Of a stretch of 64,000 bases of DNA, positions 1-10,925 are shown one piece after another (positions within the stretch are counted from its first letter, which is position 1; each line of letters starts with the position of its first letter). A model generated the notes under the pieces. It did no database searches, was not told where the DNA came from, and was given only the letters and a program-made list of their open reading frames with translations. Source of the stretch: Luscinia megarhynchos (lineage: Eukaryota; Chordata; Aves; Passeriformes; Turdidae); contig CM067569.1 in the NCBI GenBank assembly GCA_034336665.1, positions 4,829,820-4,893,819 of the forward strand. The letters run 5' to 3'. A program made the translations under genes and the position numbers.

Positions 1-1033
1 AGCCAAGGAGGAGATGCACTTGCATTAACTGAGTTGTGAAGGGACTTTTTGGAAGTGGGTTGAAAGTGGCTTTTTTTTAGTCCTTTAGCCTCTCCTGGAG
101 AACTGTCTGTGCTGAGCTGCCCAGTTTGCTTGTCCATCACTGTGTGAGTTCCAACTCCTTCCTCCCGTGCTCCTGGGCTGGGTTTCCCTCTCCTGCCCCT
201 CATGCCATCTTTGGCCAGCCTTGGCCTGTTTCTGTGGCTTGGTGCCTGTCCCCTATGGCTCGTGTTCCAGCTGTGCCAGAGCCATGAGCAGGCTCCATCC
301 CAACAAACAGGTTTTTCCTGGGGCTGTGCTTTCCAAATCTGCCCAGACTCGTCCTCCTGTCAGTCCTGGTGCCCTTGGCACATCCACTTTCTGCTTGACC
401 AACCAGCAGGCAAATCCCCTGGCTCTCCTCAGGTTGGAGAGGTGTCTCTGCATCATGGTGTCAGCTCTCTCAGCTTCTGAGCTTGCTGTGAAATCCCCTC
501 AAAACCATCTGGGCCTGTGTGTGCTGCTGCTCCTCCCCGTGCTCCCATGGCACTGCTGGATTTTGGCCTGTTCCAGAGTTTGTTTGCTGTTCTGTTGCTC
601 AGTGGGAAGCACTGCTGGGCTGCCTGGATCCTCCCTGAGATGTGCAGATGTGGGAATAGGTGGCCAGTGCCTGGCTGTTTGCATGGCAGCCTCTGCCTGC
701 TCTCCCTGAGCACATCCCTGTTTCCTCCTCTGCTCCCACATCCCTGGGGATCTGTCTCCTCTTTGCTGTGGCTGCACCCCACGTGTTCCTCCACCTGGGA
801 CCAGCCTGTCTCTCCCTGCTGGTGCTTCCCCTCCTTCCCTTGCCCCCAGCAGTGGCTGTGGCTGCTCAGAGCTGTGCCCTGGTCCTGCTGGTGCCATCAG
901 CCCCCTGGGAGTCACTCCAGGGCAGGACCTCCAGCTCTTTGTGTCTGCTCAGCTCTGGCACTGGAGCTCTGCCCAGCAGAGTCACCTCTCTCTTCAGGGC
1001 TGGTTTTGCTGTGAAATGATGCTCTGAGACCTG
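1..1033. other. Intergenic, pyrimidine-rich and adenine-poor
   Basis: From about 150 to 1010 the + strand is dominated by C, T and G with few A. This leaves several frames free of stops, the longest about 180 codons. Their peptides are Leu/Cys/Ser/Pro-rich and look compositional. No gene is supported. Confidence 0.6.
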
Positions 1034-1425
1034 GGGGTGCTCACCTGGGACAGGAGAAGGATCCAGGGAGAGCTCAGAGCCCCTCCAGGGGCTAAAGGGG
1101 CTCCAGAAGAGCTGGAGAGGGACTGGGGACCAGGGATGGAGGGACAGGACACAGGGAATGGCTGCCACTGCCAAAGAGCAGGGATGGATGGGATTTGGGC
1201 AGGAATTGTTCCCTGGGAGGGTGGGAAGGAGCTGAGATGGAATTCCCAGATTTGCTGTGGCTGCCCCTGGATCCCTGGCAGTGCCCAGTGCCAGGCTGGA
1301 CAGTGGGGCTGGAGCACCTGGGACAGTGGGAGGTGTCCCTGCCATGGCAGGGGTGCCACTGGGTGGGATTTAAGGTCCCTCCCAACCTAAACAAGTTTAT
1401 GGTTCATTCTATGAAATGGCTCTGA
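1034..1425 (+). mobile_element. CR1 LINE, 3' fragment (about 390 bp)
   Basis: This is a 5'-truncated CR1 retrotransposon end on the + strand. It carries the usual songbird CR1 phrases: an AGGGAGAGCTCAGAGCCCC run near the start, GGGACAGTGGGAGGTGTCC, and TTTAAGGTCCCTCCCAACC close to the end, finishing in a decayed TTCTATGA tail. It is the longest and best preserved copy here. Confidence 0.9.
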
Positions 1426-2418
1426 CAGTCCTTCACCAGACCTTTTCTCCAACTCTGGAAAATTCTGCTGGGACATGATACTCGTGCTCCATGGGTGTCC
1501 ACCCCCCAAACCTCCAGCCCAGCTCCCCACAGTGTGTCCCCTCTGATGCTGCTGGCACTCACTCCTGTGTCACCCAGCTGCTCTCACACTTTGCCCTCAG
1601 CCTGGGACAGCTTCTCTTAAAAGTGTCTTCTGTTGAAGACAGTTTGTTCCTGTGTCCTACAAATGCTCCCACCCCGTGTGGCAAATTGTTTTGTTTTCCA
1701 AATTAAACACAGAGCCCCAGCATGTTTTGCTCTGCAGTGCAATTATGCATCCCTTCTTTTTCTTCCTGATTTTTCTGTAGGATGTGTGAAGAGAGTGAAA
1801 TCTCTCTACAGCCTCTTTCTGAGATTGCAGAAGTCCCTGAACACTTTTATTAGGTGTTCTAGAGCTCATTAATCCTGGCAGTAGCACATCATCCACTTCT
1901 TTTCTCTTTTCCCTCGTGAGACAGAAAGAAATTTTACTTTCCTCTTCTCCTCTTTATTTATCTCCTGGTAAGCTGTGAAGTCAGACTCAGTTCTTGCTTC
2001 CATTGCTTGCACAAGTGTTTTTACTCAGGAAACTCCAGCTCCCTGGCAGTCTGAGCCCACGTGGCTGTATCCAAACCTGTTTTCTTTATGAGATGCAATG
2101 GTTAGAGCCTTTGCTATCCCTGTGTGTCTGTCCCTCAGGCGTGGGACAGATGTGAGAGGGAAGTCCACCCTCACAGACCATGCAGGGGAGAACCAGGGCT
2201 CCAGCTCAGCATCCAACTTCCCTGTGCCAGCAGGGATTTGGGAACAAGGCTCCCCTCTGCTCCTGACCTGCAGGAACAGTGCAATCCACCTCAGCATGGT
2301 CTGCACTGAGGGGTTTCACCCATTCCTGTGCCTTTGCTGTGGGACAGAAGTGTGTGAGGAATGAGCTGTGTGTACCTCAGCTGCTGGGGAGGAGGTCACT
2401 GTGCTCTGGGGTGCAATG

Positions 2419-2678
2419 GGATGTCCTGCTGCCCTGTTCCATCAATCCTGTGAGGTGTCCTGCTCCATCAATCCAGAGGGATGTCCTGTGCATCATTCTT
2501 GTGGGATGTCCTTCTGCATCAATCCAGAGGGATGTCCTGCTCCATCAATCCAGAGGGATGTCCTGCTCCATCAATCCAGAGAGATATCCTGCTCCATCAT
2601 TCCTGTGGGATGTCCTGCTCCATCATTCATTCCAGAGGGATGTCCTGCTCCATCAATCCTCTGAGGTGTCCTGCTCCA
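2419..2678 (+). repeat. 26-bp minisatellite, about 10 copies
   Basis: The unit is GGATGTCCTGCTCCATCAAT plus CCAGAG, repeated with small changes over 260 bases. Some units carry CCTGTG instead of CCAGAG, one has a 4-base insertion (CATTCATT), and one near the start has a 4-base insertion. Because 26 is not a multiple of three, the translated frames rotate through SINPEG-, LLHQS- and PAPSIQ-type peptides and do not suggest a protein repeat. Confidence 0.93.
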
Positions 2679-4462
2679 GGCAGTGTGACCACAAGCAGCA
2701 GCTCAGGAGTTTGGCCTCTGTGGCTACTGTGGCCAACTCTCCCATGGGAGATGCTTCACCTCCCTCAAGGGCAGGGACTCTGCTCTACCAGCACCTTTTG
2801 TGGGGGCAGGCTCAGCCTTAGCCCTCAGGTGATGCTTTGAGTCAATTACTACACACCTGCATCCAGGTAGAGCAGCCTAAAAGCTGCCTGGGTGAATCCT
2901 CACTCCCACTCGAGGTGTTGATGACAGATTATGAGGCATTGTGATCTTCAAAGACTGCTTTGAATGGTTCTCCTTTATTTTCCCTCCCATGGACAGACCT
3001 CCTAATCCCCTGGAGATCCCAATCAGCTTGAACAAAGAGTTCCAGGCCTTGTGGAAAACCCTTAGGATTTACTGCTGGGAGATGATTAACATTCTTGAGG
3101 TAATTTTAAATTAAGTGAAGGAAACCACAGCATCAAACTGCACCATTTCCAAGTAATTTCGGTAATGGAATATCATGTCTAGATGTCTGTGACATGTTTG
3201 ATTTCTTTTAGGCTGGGTTTCTAATTTCATTTAACCAGTGAATGAAGCCTTACAGTCAGAGGCCTGAGATGTGCACTTTTGGAAAAGTATGAATACATCC
3301 TTGGCAATAGTTGAGAGGAAAAATTTAGGTAGGTTGCAGGGCACAGGCCAACAAGCCTGTCACTTTGGATGTAGAAAATGAGGTCATAAAGAATTATTTT
3401 TCTGCTGTTTTTAAACAAATTGGTGGATTAAATGTTATGCAGAACAGCAAGTTGGATTTCTAATCTGTATTTCCTGTTTATTGACTATTGAACCACTTGT
3501 AAATGTAAGGGAAGAAAGGAAATATGAAATGGGAATAATATGGTACCAAATACTGGATTTGCAGTGATTTTTCTAGGCACTGCTCTCATGGACAATGTGC
3601 TGTACTTGAATGTCATGGTACATACATGAAATTATGAATGTTACATTTCTGGTATGCAGTAACATATGAATCAAATAGTCTGATTGCATTGATTTTTAAT
3701 TCAGGTTGTGCTGATCCTGAATGACATTCCTAACACAAATTCTGCATTGCAACTGCTTTGGAAAGTTGTACTTGATTGCTTTTGACTGAAAAATCCCTGG
3801 GTTGCATTGGAAGAGCAATGCTTCAAAGAAAGTGGTCCTTCCCCCAAGAATTGATTGTAGCAAAATGCAACATGGGATTTTATCCAAATTCATAGGTCAG
3901 GGAGCAGGAACATGTTGTCTTTGTGAAGCAAAGTTTTTTCACACAGGTACACACCTGCATTTCTTCATGGCCCTGGGCCTGGTATATAGGCAGTGGAGAG
4001 GTTTCTTAAGACTCTGCTTTAAAATGGAATGTTGAGAGTTAATGTATAAACCCACTGGGATCTAGATAAGACTCTGGGGATCTTCAATAATGGAGAAAAT
4101 GAGGTGGACAGGGAAAGTAAACACTTGCCTCTATAAGACTGCTAATGTGCCTTTAAAAGCCCAAACTCTGCAATCCTTATAGAATTGAACAAATACCTTT
4201 TTTTTTCTTTCCCCTGCTAAGTGAATTGGCTCTTTCTATATAAGCAGCTTTGCTTGGTGTTGATTTAAAGTCACCTCAGGGGTTTGGCACGTGTGAGTGT
4301 CCCCTTGGAGCTGCCCTGGGTTTGGAGGGTGCTCACAGAGCAGCTCAGCCCTGGGACAGCAGGATGGGCTGGATTTGTGTCCTCTGCCACCCCACAGCTC
4401 CATTTTCCTCATCCTTGACACCTGCCCTGTCCCACAGTCACCAAAAAAGGTTTTTCTACTTT

Positions 4463-4487
4463 AAAAAAAAAAAAAAAAAAAAAAAAA
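4463..4487 (+). repeat. Run of 25 A
   Basis: This uninterrupted A run follows about 200 bases of GC-richer DNA. It could be the tail of an old retroposed transcript or simple slippage. I saw no target-site duplication and no parent gene. Confidence 0.9.
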
Positions 4488-5796
4488 GCAGGTGACTGCA
4501 TTCCTATAGTATGGGAAGCTCCTGGGGTGTTTTTGCAAAAACTTTTCCCTTCCAGCTTTGCTGCAATGGAGATCTCAGACAGAAATGCTGATTTAAAAAG
4601 TTTGGCATCTCATGGAGGAGTCAGGAAACTTTCTAGGCTGATTATAGAGATATGTCTTCAAAGGAAATCAGGAATTCAGAGAAGACTTCACTGGGGCTGC
4701 ACATCAAGGTGAAGAATGCATTTGAATTAGTAAATGATGAGGAAATTATTCAAACTCCCTAGAGGTTGCCTAGATAGGACAGTCTGGGGAAAAAAATGAC
4801 AGTGGCTTGAAATCTTTCCAGAGAGACTTCCAGACATGAAAATTGACTTCTGCTCACATCCTGCATCCAAAACCTGTCCAGGATGCCTTGGAGATGTTTT
4901 GCCTGGAGGATGCCACCAGCTCTCCAGGGAACTGGCAAAGAGCAGGGGTAGCTGGGCAGATCCAAAAAGTGATAACTTGCACCGTGGTGTGGCTGAGGCT
5001 CCCAAAAATTTTAGGTCAGCCCAAGTAAGTCTCAGTCTTGACTCTGCCCCTTTGATTTTTGGCCTTGCTGTGCCACAACAGCTCTGAGCTACAGCCTCTC
5101 TGAGCAGCAGCTCCTGAGTTTCTTTTGGGTGTGTGGGTAAAACTAAGCCTGTGCACAAGCTGCATCTCCAGGCTGCAATCCTGGAAATCCTTAATCATGT
5201 TAAATGCATGAACAGAGTCCTTCAGGGAAATGCTGCTGTTTCTGTGCTGTGGGTTAAGCCAGACACTAAGATATTCAGTATTAGGCTCCTGGTGATTTCC
5301 TTGTACACATATGCCAGTGTGGCAATTTCAAGTGGCTGTAAACAAGTCTGTAAACTGGAAGATTAAAAGTGAAGAAAATGGGGAGAGAGAAAACTGTTTT
5401 CAAGTTTCTCTCAGGTGGAGGAAAGCACAAGGAGGACAGGATTTTTTGTGAAGGCTGCTTAAGCAGCTGGAAAAAATGCCATTTGTCAGGGAGTTATGAT
5501 AGTCTAGTCTAGACAAGTGCCTGCTTCCAAACCCTGACAAATTAATGTGTGCTGCAACTTGGAAATACAATTCTGATCCTGACAGAGATTTCTGTTGCAT
5601 CAGTGTGAGCACACACATATGCAGTGGCATTGCACCCACAGAGGGAAAATTCCATTTGTTTTACCTTGTGGATTTATCCTCAGGTTTATAGTGGCTGTCA
5701 GTCACTAGGGCCACAAACAGCAGGATGTTTGCAAATGCCCTGGTGGAAGCTTTTTTTTGCCCCCTTGGCACTAGCTAAAAAGCCACTAGCTGTCAC

Positions 5797-6219
5797 TCAG
5801 AGCTGGATTGCAGGGGTGAGCTGAGACAGCTCACTGGGCTGTGTGAACAGGCAGGGGCAGTGGAGATCATCTTCATAAAGGTGATCAAACTCAAATTTAA
5901 ATAATAGTTCTGGTGTTTTTTGATATTTTTTCCTTGCTACTTTTGCATGTTGGATGTCCTTGTGCCCCCTCCTCTTGATAAGGAGAGTGATGGACACTGA
6001 TGCTGCAGAAGGTTCTAGTTCACTGGGATACAGCCCTGGCTGGCCAAACCCTCCTACAAATACATCATAATTTATCATATCATCAGCATCCAATGCCTGC
6101 TCTAAAGAACCTGATCCCATTTGCCTCTGAGCATAAGACAGCCATCTGTTTATTTTCTCAGAAAAGAGACTTTTGCACTCTTTTATAGCTGCAATAAAGC
6201 ACAGTTCCATTGTCTGCAA
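5797..6219 (-). other. Unassigned 140-residue open frame, minus strand
   Basis: The frame begins MQTMELCF and includes LEQALDADDMINYDVFVGG and a lysine/arginine-rich VARKKYQKTPELLFKFEF stretch. Its residue mix is more protein-like than other frames in the intergenic DNA. A pyrimidine run and TTGCAG acceptor-like site precede codon 11. I recognise no family. It is probably chance but is the best candidate for an unknown exon in the first 46 kb. Confidence 0.12.
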
Positions 6220-9200
6220 GGGTTCTGGCCCTTCCTTCTACCTGTGCCTGGGAAGATTTGGATTTGGAGCTCCAGCATCCCCTGTGCTGTTGGTGTCTCT
6301 CAGAGTGTTGTGAGCTGTTTCATTAAAAGCTGTCCCCCCTCCCCAAATGTGGCATTTCAGGACAGATTTTCCCTGCTAGAGTTGCTGCTCATTATTGGTC
6401 CTTGCACTTCCAGCATCTGGGAGCAGCGTAGGGAGCATATGTTCCTATAATTTATTTATATTTGGGGAAAGTGTGGTGCAGGCTGTGCAGCACTGAATTC
6501 CCCTCCCCATGGCTGCCTCCCTGATGTGTCAGCACAGTGTTTCCAGAGCTTTACTGCTTCCTGTAGTAAAGACTTGATTCACTGTTGTGTCATGCCATGA
6601 ATCCCCTGGTAGCCCCTGAAATGATATTTTTAGTTTCAAACAAGTGTTCTGATGCTCTGCAAGGCTCAGAAAGCTTCTATTTCTCTTTCCCTGAGCACCT
6701 CTTTATATCCTTGCCTTTTGGATCTTTTTCTGCTCATGGAGACCAAGGTCAATACTCTTCAAAATAAAATTGGATGGCATAATTACTGTTCCGGCTCAGT
6801 TAAGAGCTTGAATGTTTCCATATTAATGTCTGTCATTCTCTTCCTTTGAATGACAGTGCTCCTGACTGGGAGCTGCCAAGAACAGTTTGAATATTAAAGA
6901 TGCATGAGTAAAAACACTGTATTTTGTTAAGCCCAGTCCATTTGAATGCCTTAGAAATATGTGTTCATATCACATCAAAACTGCCAGCAATGGCAGGGCT
7001 TTTCCTTTGCAGAAAGGGGGCCCTGTAAATAGTTGTATTCATTGGAGTTAAAATTAGGTTTCTGTGGTGTTGACTTGCAGCCAGCTTTTCCCACAGGGCA
7101 ATTTATTTAAGGAAAAAAATAAGCCTTAAAATAGTAATGTACATATGACATATTCTGTGAACTCGAGAGTCCATTTGGACTAAAGCTTTCTTTGTATTTC
7201 TTTCATCCATGGTGCCTTAAAGGAACAGCATGGCAACAAGGGACAAACACTCCTTGAAAATGCACAGATAATGCAACATTTCCCTCCAATTTGAGCTCCT
7301 ATAGGTGCCTTCTATGGGGCTACAGAGAAAGGGAATTAAATTCTTCCTTGAACCCTTGATCTGGAAGAGTTTGCCCAGTGCTTGGGCCATGAAGGTACCC
7401 TTTGTTCTCCCACGACATTGCTTGGATTTGAAAATTTAAACAGGATTCAGATGGATATCACTGTATTTATTATTTTTTTTTAAAGATAATATAGTAAACT
7501 CTGTGAATTGACCAGAACTTATGTGCATCACTAGGCAAGTAAGGTGGAATTTGTGTTGCACATTGTGGCATTCTGGTTTGGTCCCCTCCAGAGGCAGAGG
7601 TGCCATGTCCCCACAGAACTGCCAGCTTGGGTAACAGCAAGTTTTCTTCCTGCCTTTTGGCAGATAACTTGTCCATCCTACTGAGCACTAGGAGGGGTTG
7701 AAATACCAATTTTTGTATCTTTTGGCAGTATCTGCTTAGTGCAAAATTTCTTATCCTCAAAAGCTTTCTGCTCACCATCAGTCCCAGATGGTGTTGCTGT
7801 ACCTGCAAAGCAATTGCAAGTAAAAGAAGCCTCCACATATGCATATTTTGTTATTTGACTTTCTGGGGAGTAAAATGAATCAAATAAGGTTAGGTCTCAA
7901 CTCTTTGTTTTTTTATTTCTGCTCACATCCTTGTCTGATTCCCTGCTACAGCAGGTTTCCTTGAGCAAAGTGCAGCCAAGGTGGAGCCTTAAAGATGATC
8001 ATAAATCAACTCAGATACAATAGCTCTGCCTCTGACACCTCCTGTAAGCCCCTTGTGAATTCCTCTGGGTTAATTTGCAATGTACTAAACCTTAAAAACC
8101 AAAATCCGCATTCGGAGGGCAATGTTGCTCAAGAGTTATTCACAAAGACCAGTCACCCAGAAAAAAACACACATCAAAGGGAAACCTTTACACAGCACCT
8201 CTATTAGTATCAATTATAAAGTGAATGCATGATGCTTTTTTTTATCAAGGACACTTCATGAATTTATGAGGGCATGGGAAGGCAGTGCAAGAAACTGCAG
8301 TGCCAAATCTCCTTCCAGGAATGGTCGTGACCATGAGGTTAGAGATACAGTAATAGATGTCTGCTGACCTCTGGTCTCTCTTTGGCTCAGCAGAAATGCC
8401 TTCCCTTCTCTACCTCCCATCTCTTTATATTTCACTAGCATCCTATTAAAGGGAGCCAACTAGTATGAGACACAGAATGCAAACCCCCACCTTTTCTAAG
8501 AGATTTATGTTTATCTTACAGACTACACCTAAATTCTGTTTATTTTATTTGAGGTTTCAGTAGATCAAAAGCCAAGTAGCCACAGAGGAACACAGAATGT
8601 GTGCATGAAGGTGTGCAAAAGGAGAGGATCAACAAATGAAGATGCAATGAGTGTCCCTTACAAAGCTACTGAAATCTGTGATTGTTTTGTCCTGTCAGAT
8701 TTTGCCTTGGCTTTGAAGGGTTTGCTCTAGAAAATGAACTTCTCTACTTCTCATTGAATTCAATTAATGGCAGTGAATAAATATGAATCCATGAATAAAG
8801 CTTTGTCCACTCCTTTATTTTTAAAGCTTTGTCTGTGACAAGGTCTCTGCTTCTTGAGTAGAGAAAATGAACCACTCTGCCTCTTTTTTTTTAATGTTTT
8901 CCTGCAGGGTATGACAGCTAAACTAACATTTCTGCCTGCCAGCATCTCTTGGAGCGTGAAATGAATCGAGGGCAAGAAAGAATAGCAGAAACTCTGAAAA
9001 GCAAGATTTTTAGGTGTGTGGAAAGACCTGTTTCTGTTTGCCTTGCTCAAGGCTCATGGGGAGGGCTCTGCAAGCTCCCCCTTCCCTGTTTGCTTTGGCA
9101 CGTTCGGCAAGAAAGTTGTGGAGCATCTCCCACCAGCCTTGGACTCCTTCTGGGCTGGGGGCTTGGGGGAGACAATTTGGAGATGCTGAAGGTTAAGTGT

Positions 9201-9259
9201 GGATTTATCCAGCTGTTTGACTTTTAATTTAATATTTTTTTTCGTGTGTTGGTTGAAGA

Positions 9260-10620
9260 AATGGAGTTTATCAGCTCCTGGGCCAGGGCTGGGTGTCAGC
9301 CGGGCTGGAGCCTGCGTGGCGGCCGTGTCTCCTCTCCCAGCACTTGCAGAGAGGCTGAAAAGCCTTTCCCTTGCACACACAACCTCCTGCCTCCCCTGTG
9401 CCAGTAAAAATAAGAGAACAGCATGGCTTGAATAGCAGACCTCCCTCAAAATAGCTCTGTGGTCATGGGCTGAGGGCAGGAATTGCTCCTTCTCCGCAGC
9501 ACATGTGAGATAAATGGTTTGCGTGGTTACTCCTTTCCCCTTCCCCCGTTTTTAAAGAGAGGGTTCAGATTTTTGAGCAGTTTCCTTCAAGGAAGTGCTT
9601 GAGAGCGATTAAATACATATTTCTCTTGGAAATATCACCAGAGCCTTCTTTTCCTTGCACTGCAGAAAAAAGAAGTACATTAAAATATTTTCGCCGAGGG
9701 AAACTTCATCATAGTATTTTATTGGGTTATTTTACTCAGTCTTATCTATTCTTTGTCATTTTTTAGATGAAGTGATTCCTCTGGCAACAAATAATTTCTC
9801 CTAATCACACAGCCCAGCCTGGGAATTTTCCTAATTTAGTCCACAACATACTTCAGCAGATGGAGGAATAGGGAAAGCTGAGGAATGCTGAGGCTCTTTT
9901 GCTCACTCCCACCTTCTGGCCCCCGAGATTAAAGTTCTTTTTCTCACCACGAACCCCTGACCCCTTCGCTTTCTGGTAGCTCAGCATCCTCTAGATGGCC
10001 CTTGGGCACAGCTTACAGCAGGATACGTGCAGGGAGAGCAAGAATGGAGTTTCCTGCTGTGAAGGTCTTAGGGATTCTGTGAAATCCCAGAGAGATTCGG
10101 GGAAATCTGCATTATAATGCAGTGTTTGGGGCAGGTCCGTGCGCTGGGCGGGCGCACAAAAGGTAACGGAAACTAAATGTGTCAGGCATCATCTTTCTAA
10201 TCCAATGTGGCTCTGTTTAATCTCTTTCAAAGGATGTCTTAAGAGCTCCCAGTGTCTTCATTGAGCGCTGGGCTTTCAGTGCTGCCCTTGTGGGGGCTCC
10301 GAGTGCTCCACATGCCCCGGCTGAGCCTTAATTAACACATAGAGGCTTCAGCCCGGGCAGCGGGATGGGAGTGGGGCTGGAGGCAGCGCTGTAATCCCAT
10401 CCGCAGCTCCTTGAGGGGCAGGAGCAGAGCACTGGGAATTCCTGCTCTTTCTGGCTCCAGCAGGAGCAGCAGAAAATCCCACGGATGTGGCTCAGGCAGG
10501 GCAGAAAGTGCCGGCTCATTCTCAACTCCTCCACCTGCATCCTCCGGTGCTTCCACAACCTTTTCATCTTTGCTTTGTCCCCTGGCCCAGACCCCGAGTT
10601 CTAGACCCAAAATTCAGTTT
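9260..10620 (+). other. CpG-retaining intergenic stretch, possible distal regulatory DNA
   Basis: CpGs are kept at a higher rate here than in the AT-rich DNA on both sides, including TTTTCGCCGAGGG near 9690 and GTGCGCTGGGCGGGCGC near 10139. There is no supported gene or CR1. Retained CpGs in low-GC DNA can mark unmethylated enhancers. Confidence 0.25.
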
Positions 10621-10782
10621 CTGCTTTCTCCCCATGTCATTCTCCTAACTCTGGAGAGCTGAATGTTGTGGGAAAGAGGAGCAGTGTTCTGAATTGTGGG
10701 GGGAAAATGTGTGTTGAATATGAGTAAAATCTTGCAGCCCCAAAAGCTGTAGCCCCACTGCTTCATGGAGTTTATTTTATCC

Positions 10783-10925
10783 TGGAATCACAGCATGGTT
10801 TGGACCTTTTAAAGCTCACCTTGTTCAGGGACACCCTCAACTATCCCAGGGTGCTCCAAGCCCCATCCAGCCTGGCCTTGGACACTGACAGGGATGGGAC
10901 AGCTTCTCTGGGCAATCTCAAGTTA
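10783..10925 (-). mobile_element. CR1 LINE, 3' fragment
   Basis: On the minus strand this is a short CR1 3' end. The + strand reads GGAATCACAGCATGGTTTGG at the start and then CCATCCAGCCTGGCCTTGGA, both typical of inverted CR1. Confidence 0.85.

Larger units (their letters stand above)
1426..10782. other. Intergenic block, no supported gene
   Basis: Apart from the minisatellite at 2419, the A run at 4463, the open frame at 5797 and the CpG-retaining part from 9260, I see only AT-rich unique sequence and short chance frames. Confidence 0.6.

Noticed and set aside
167..1019. Several overlapping open frames of 119-180 codons near the start of the window
   Set aside because: They arise from an adenine-poor, pyrimidine-rich stretch. 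Frames overlap on both strands and the peptides are compositional.
2419..2678. CRISPR-like array
   Set aside because: The repeats are contiguous without unique spacers, and the DNA is vertebrate. It is a minisatellite, as is the one at 33271.
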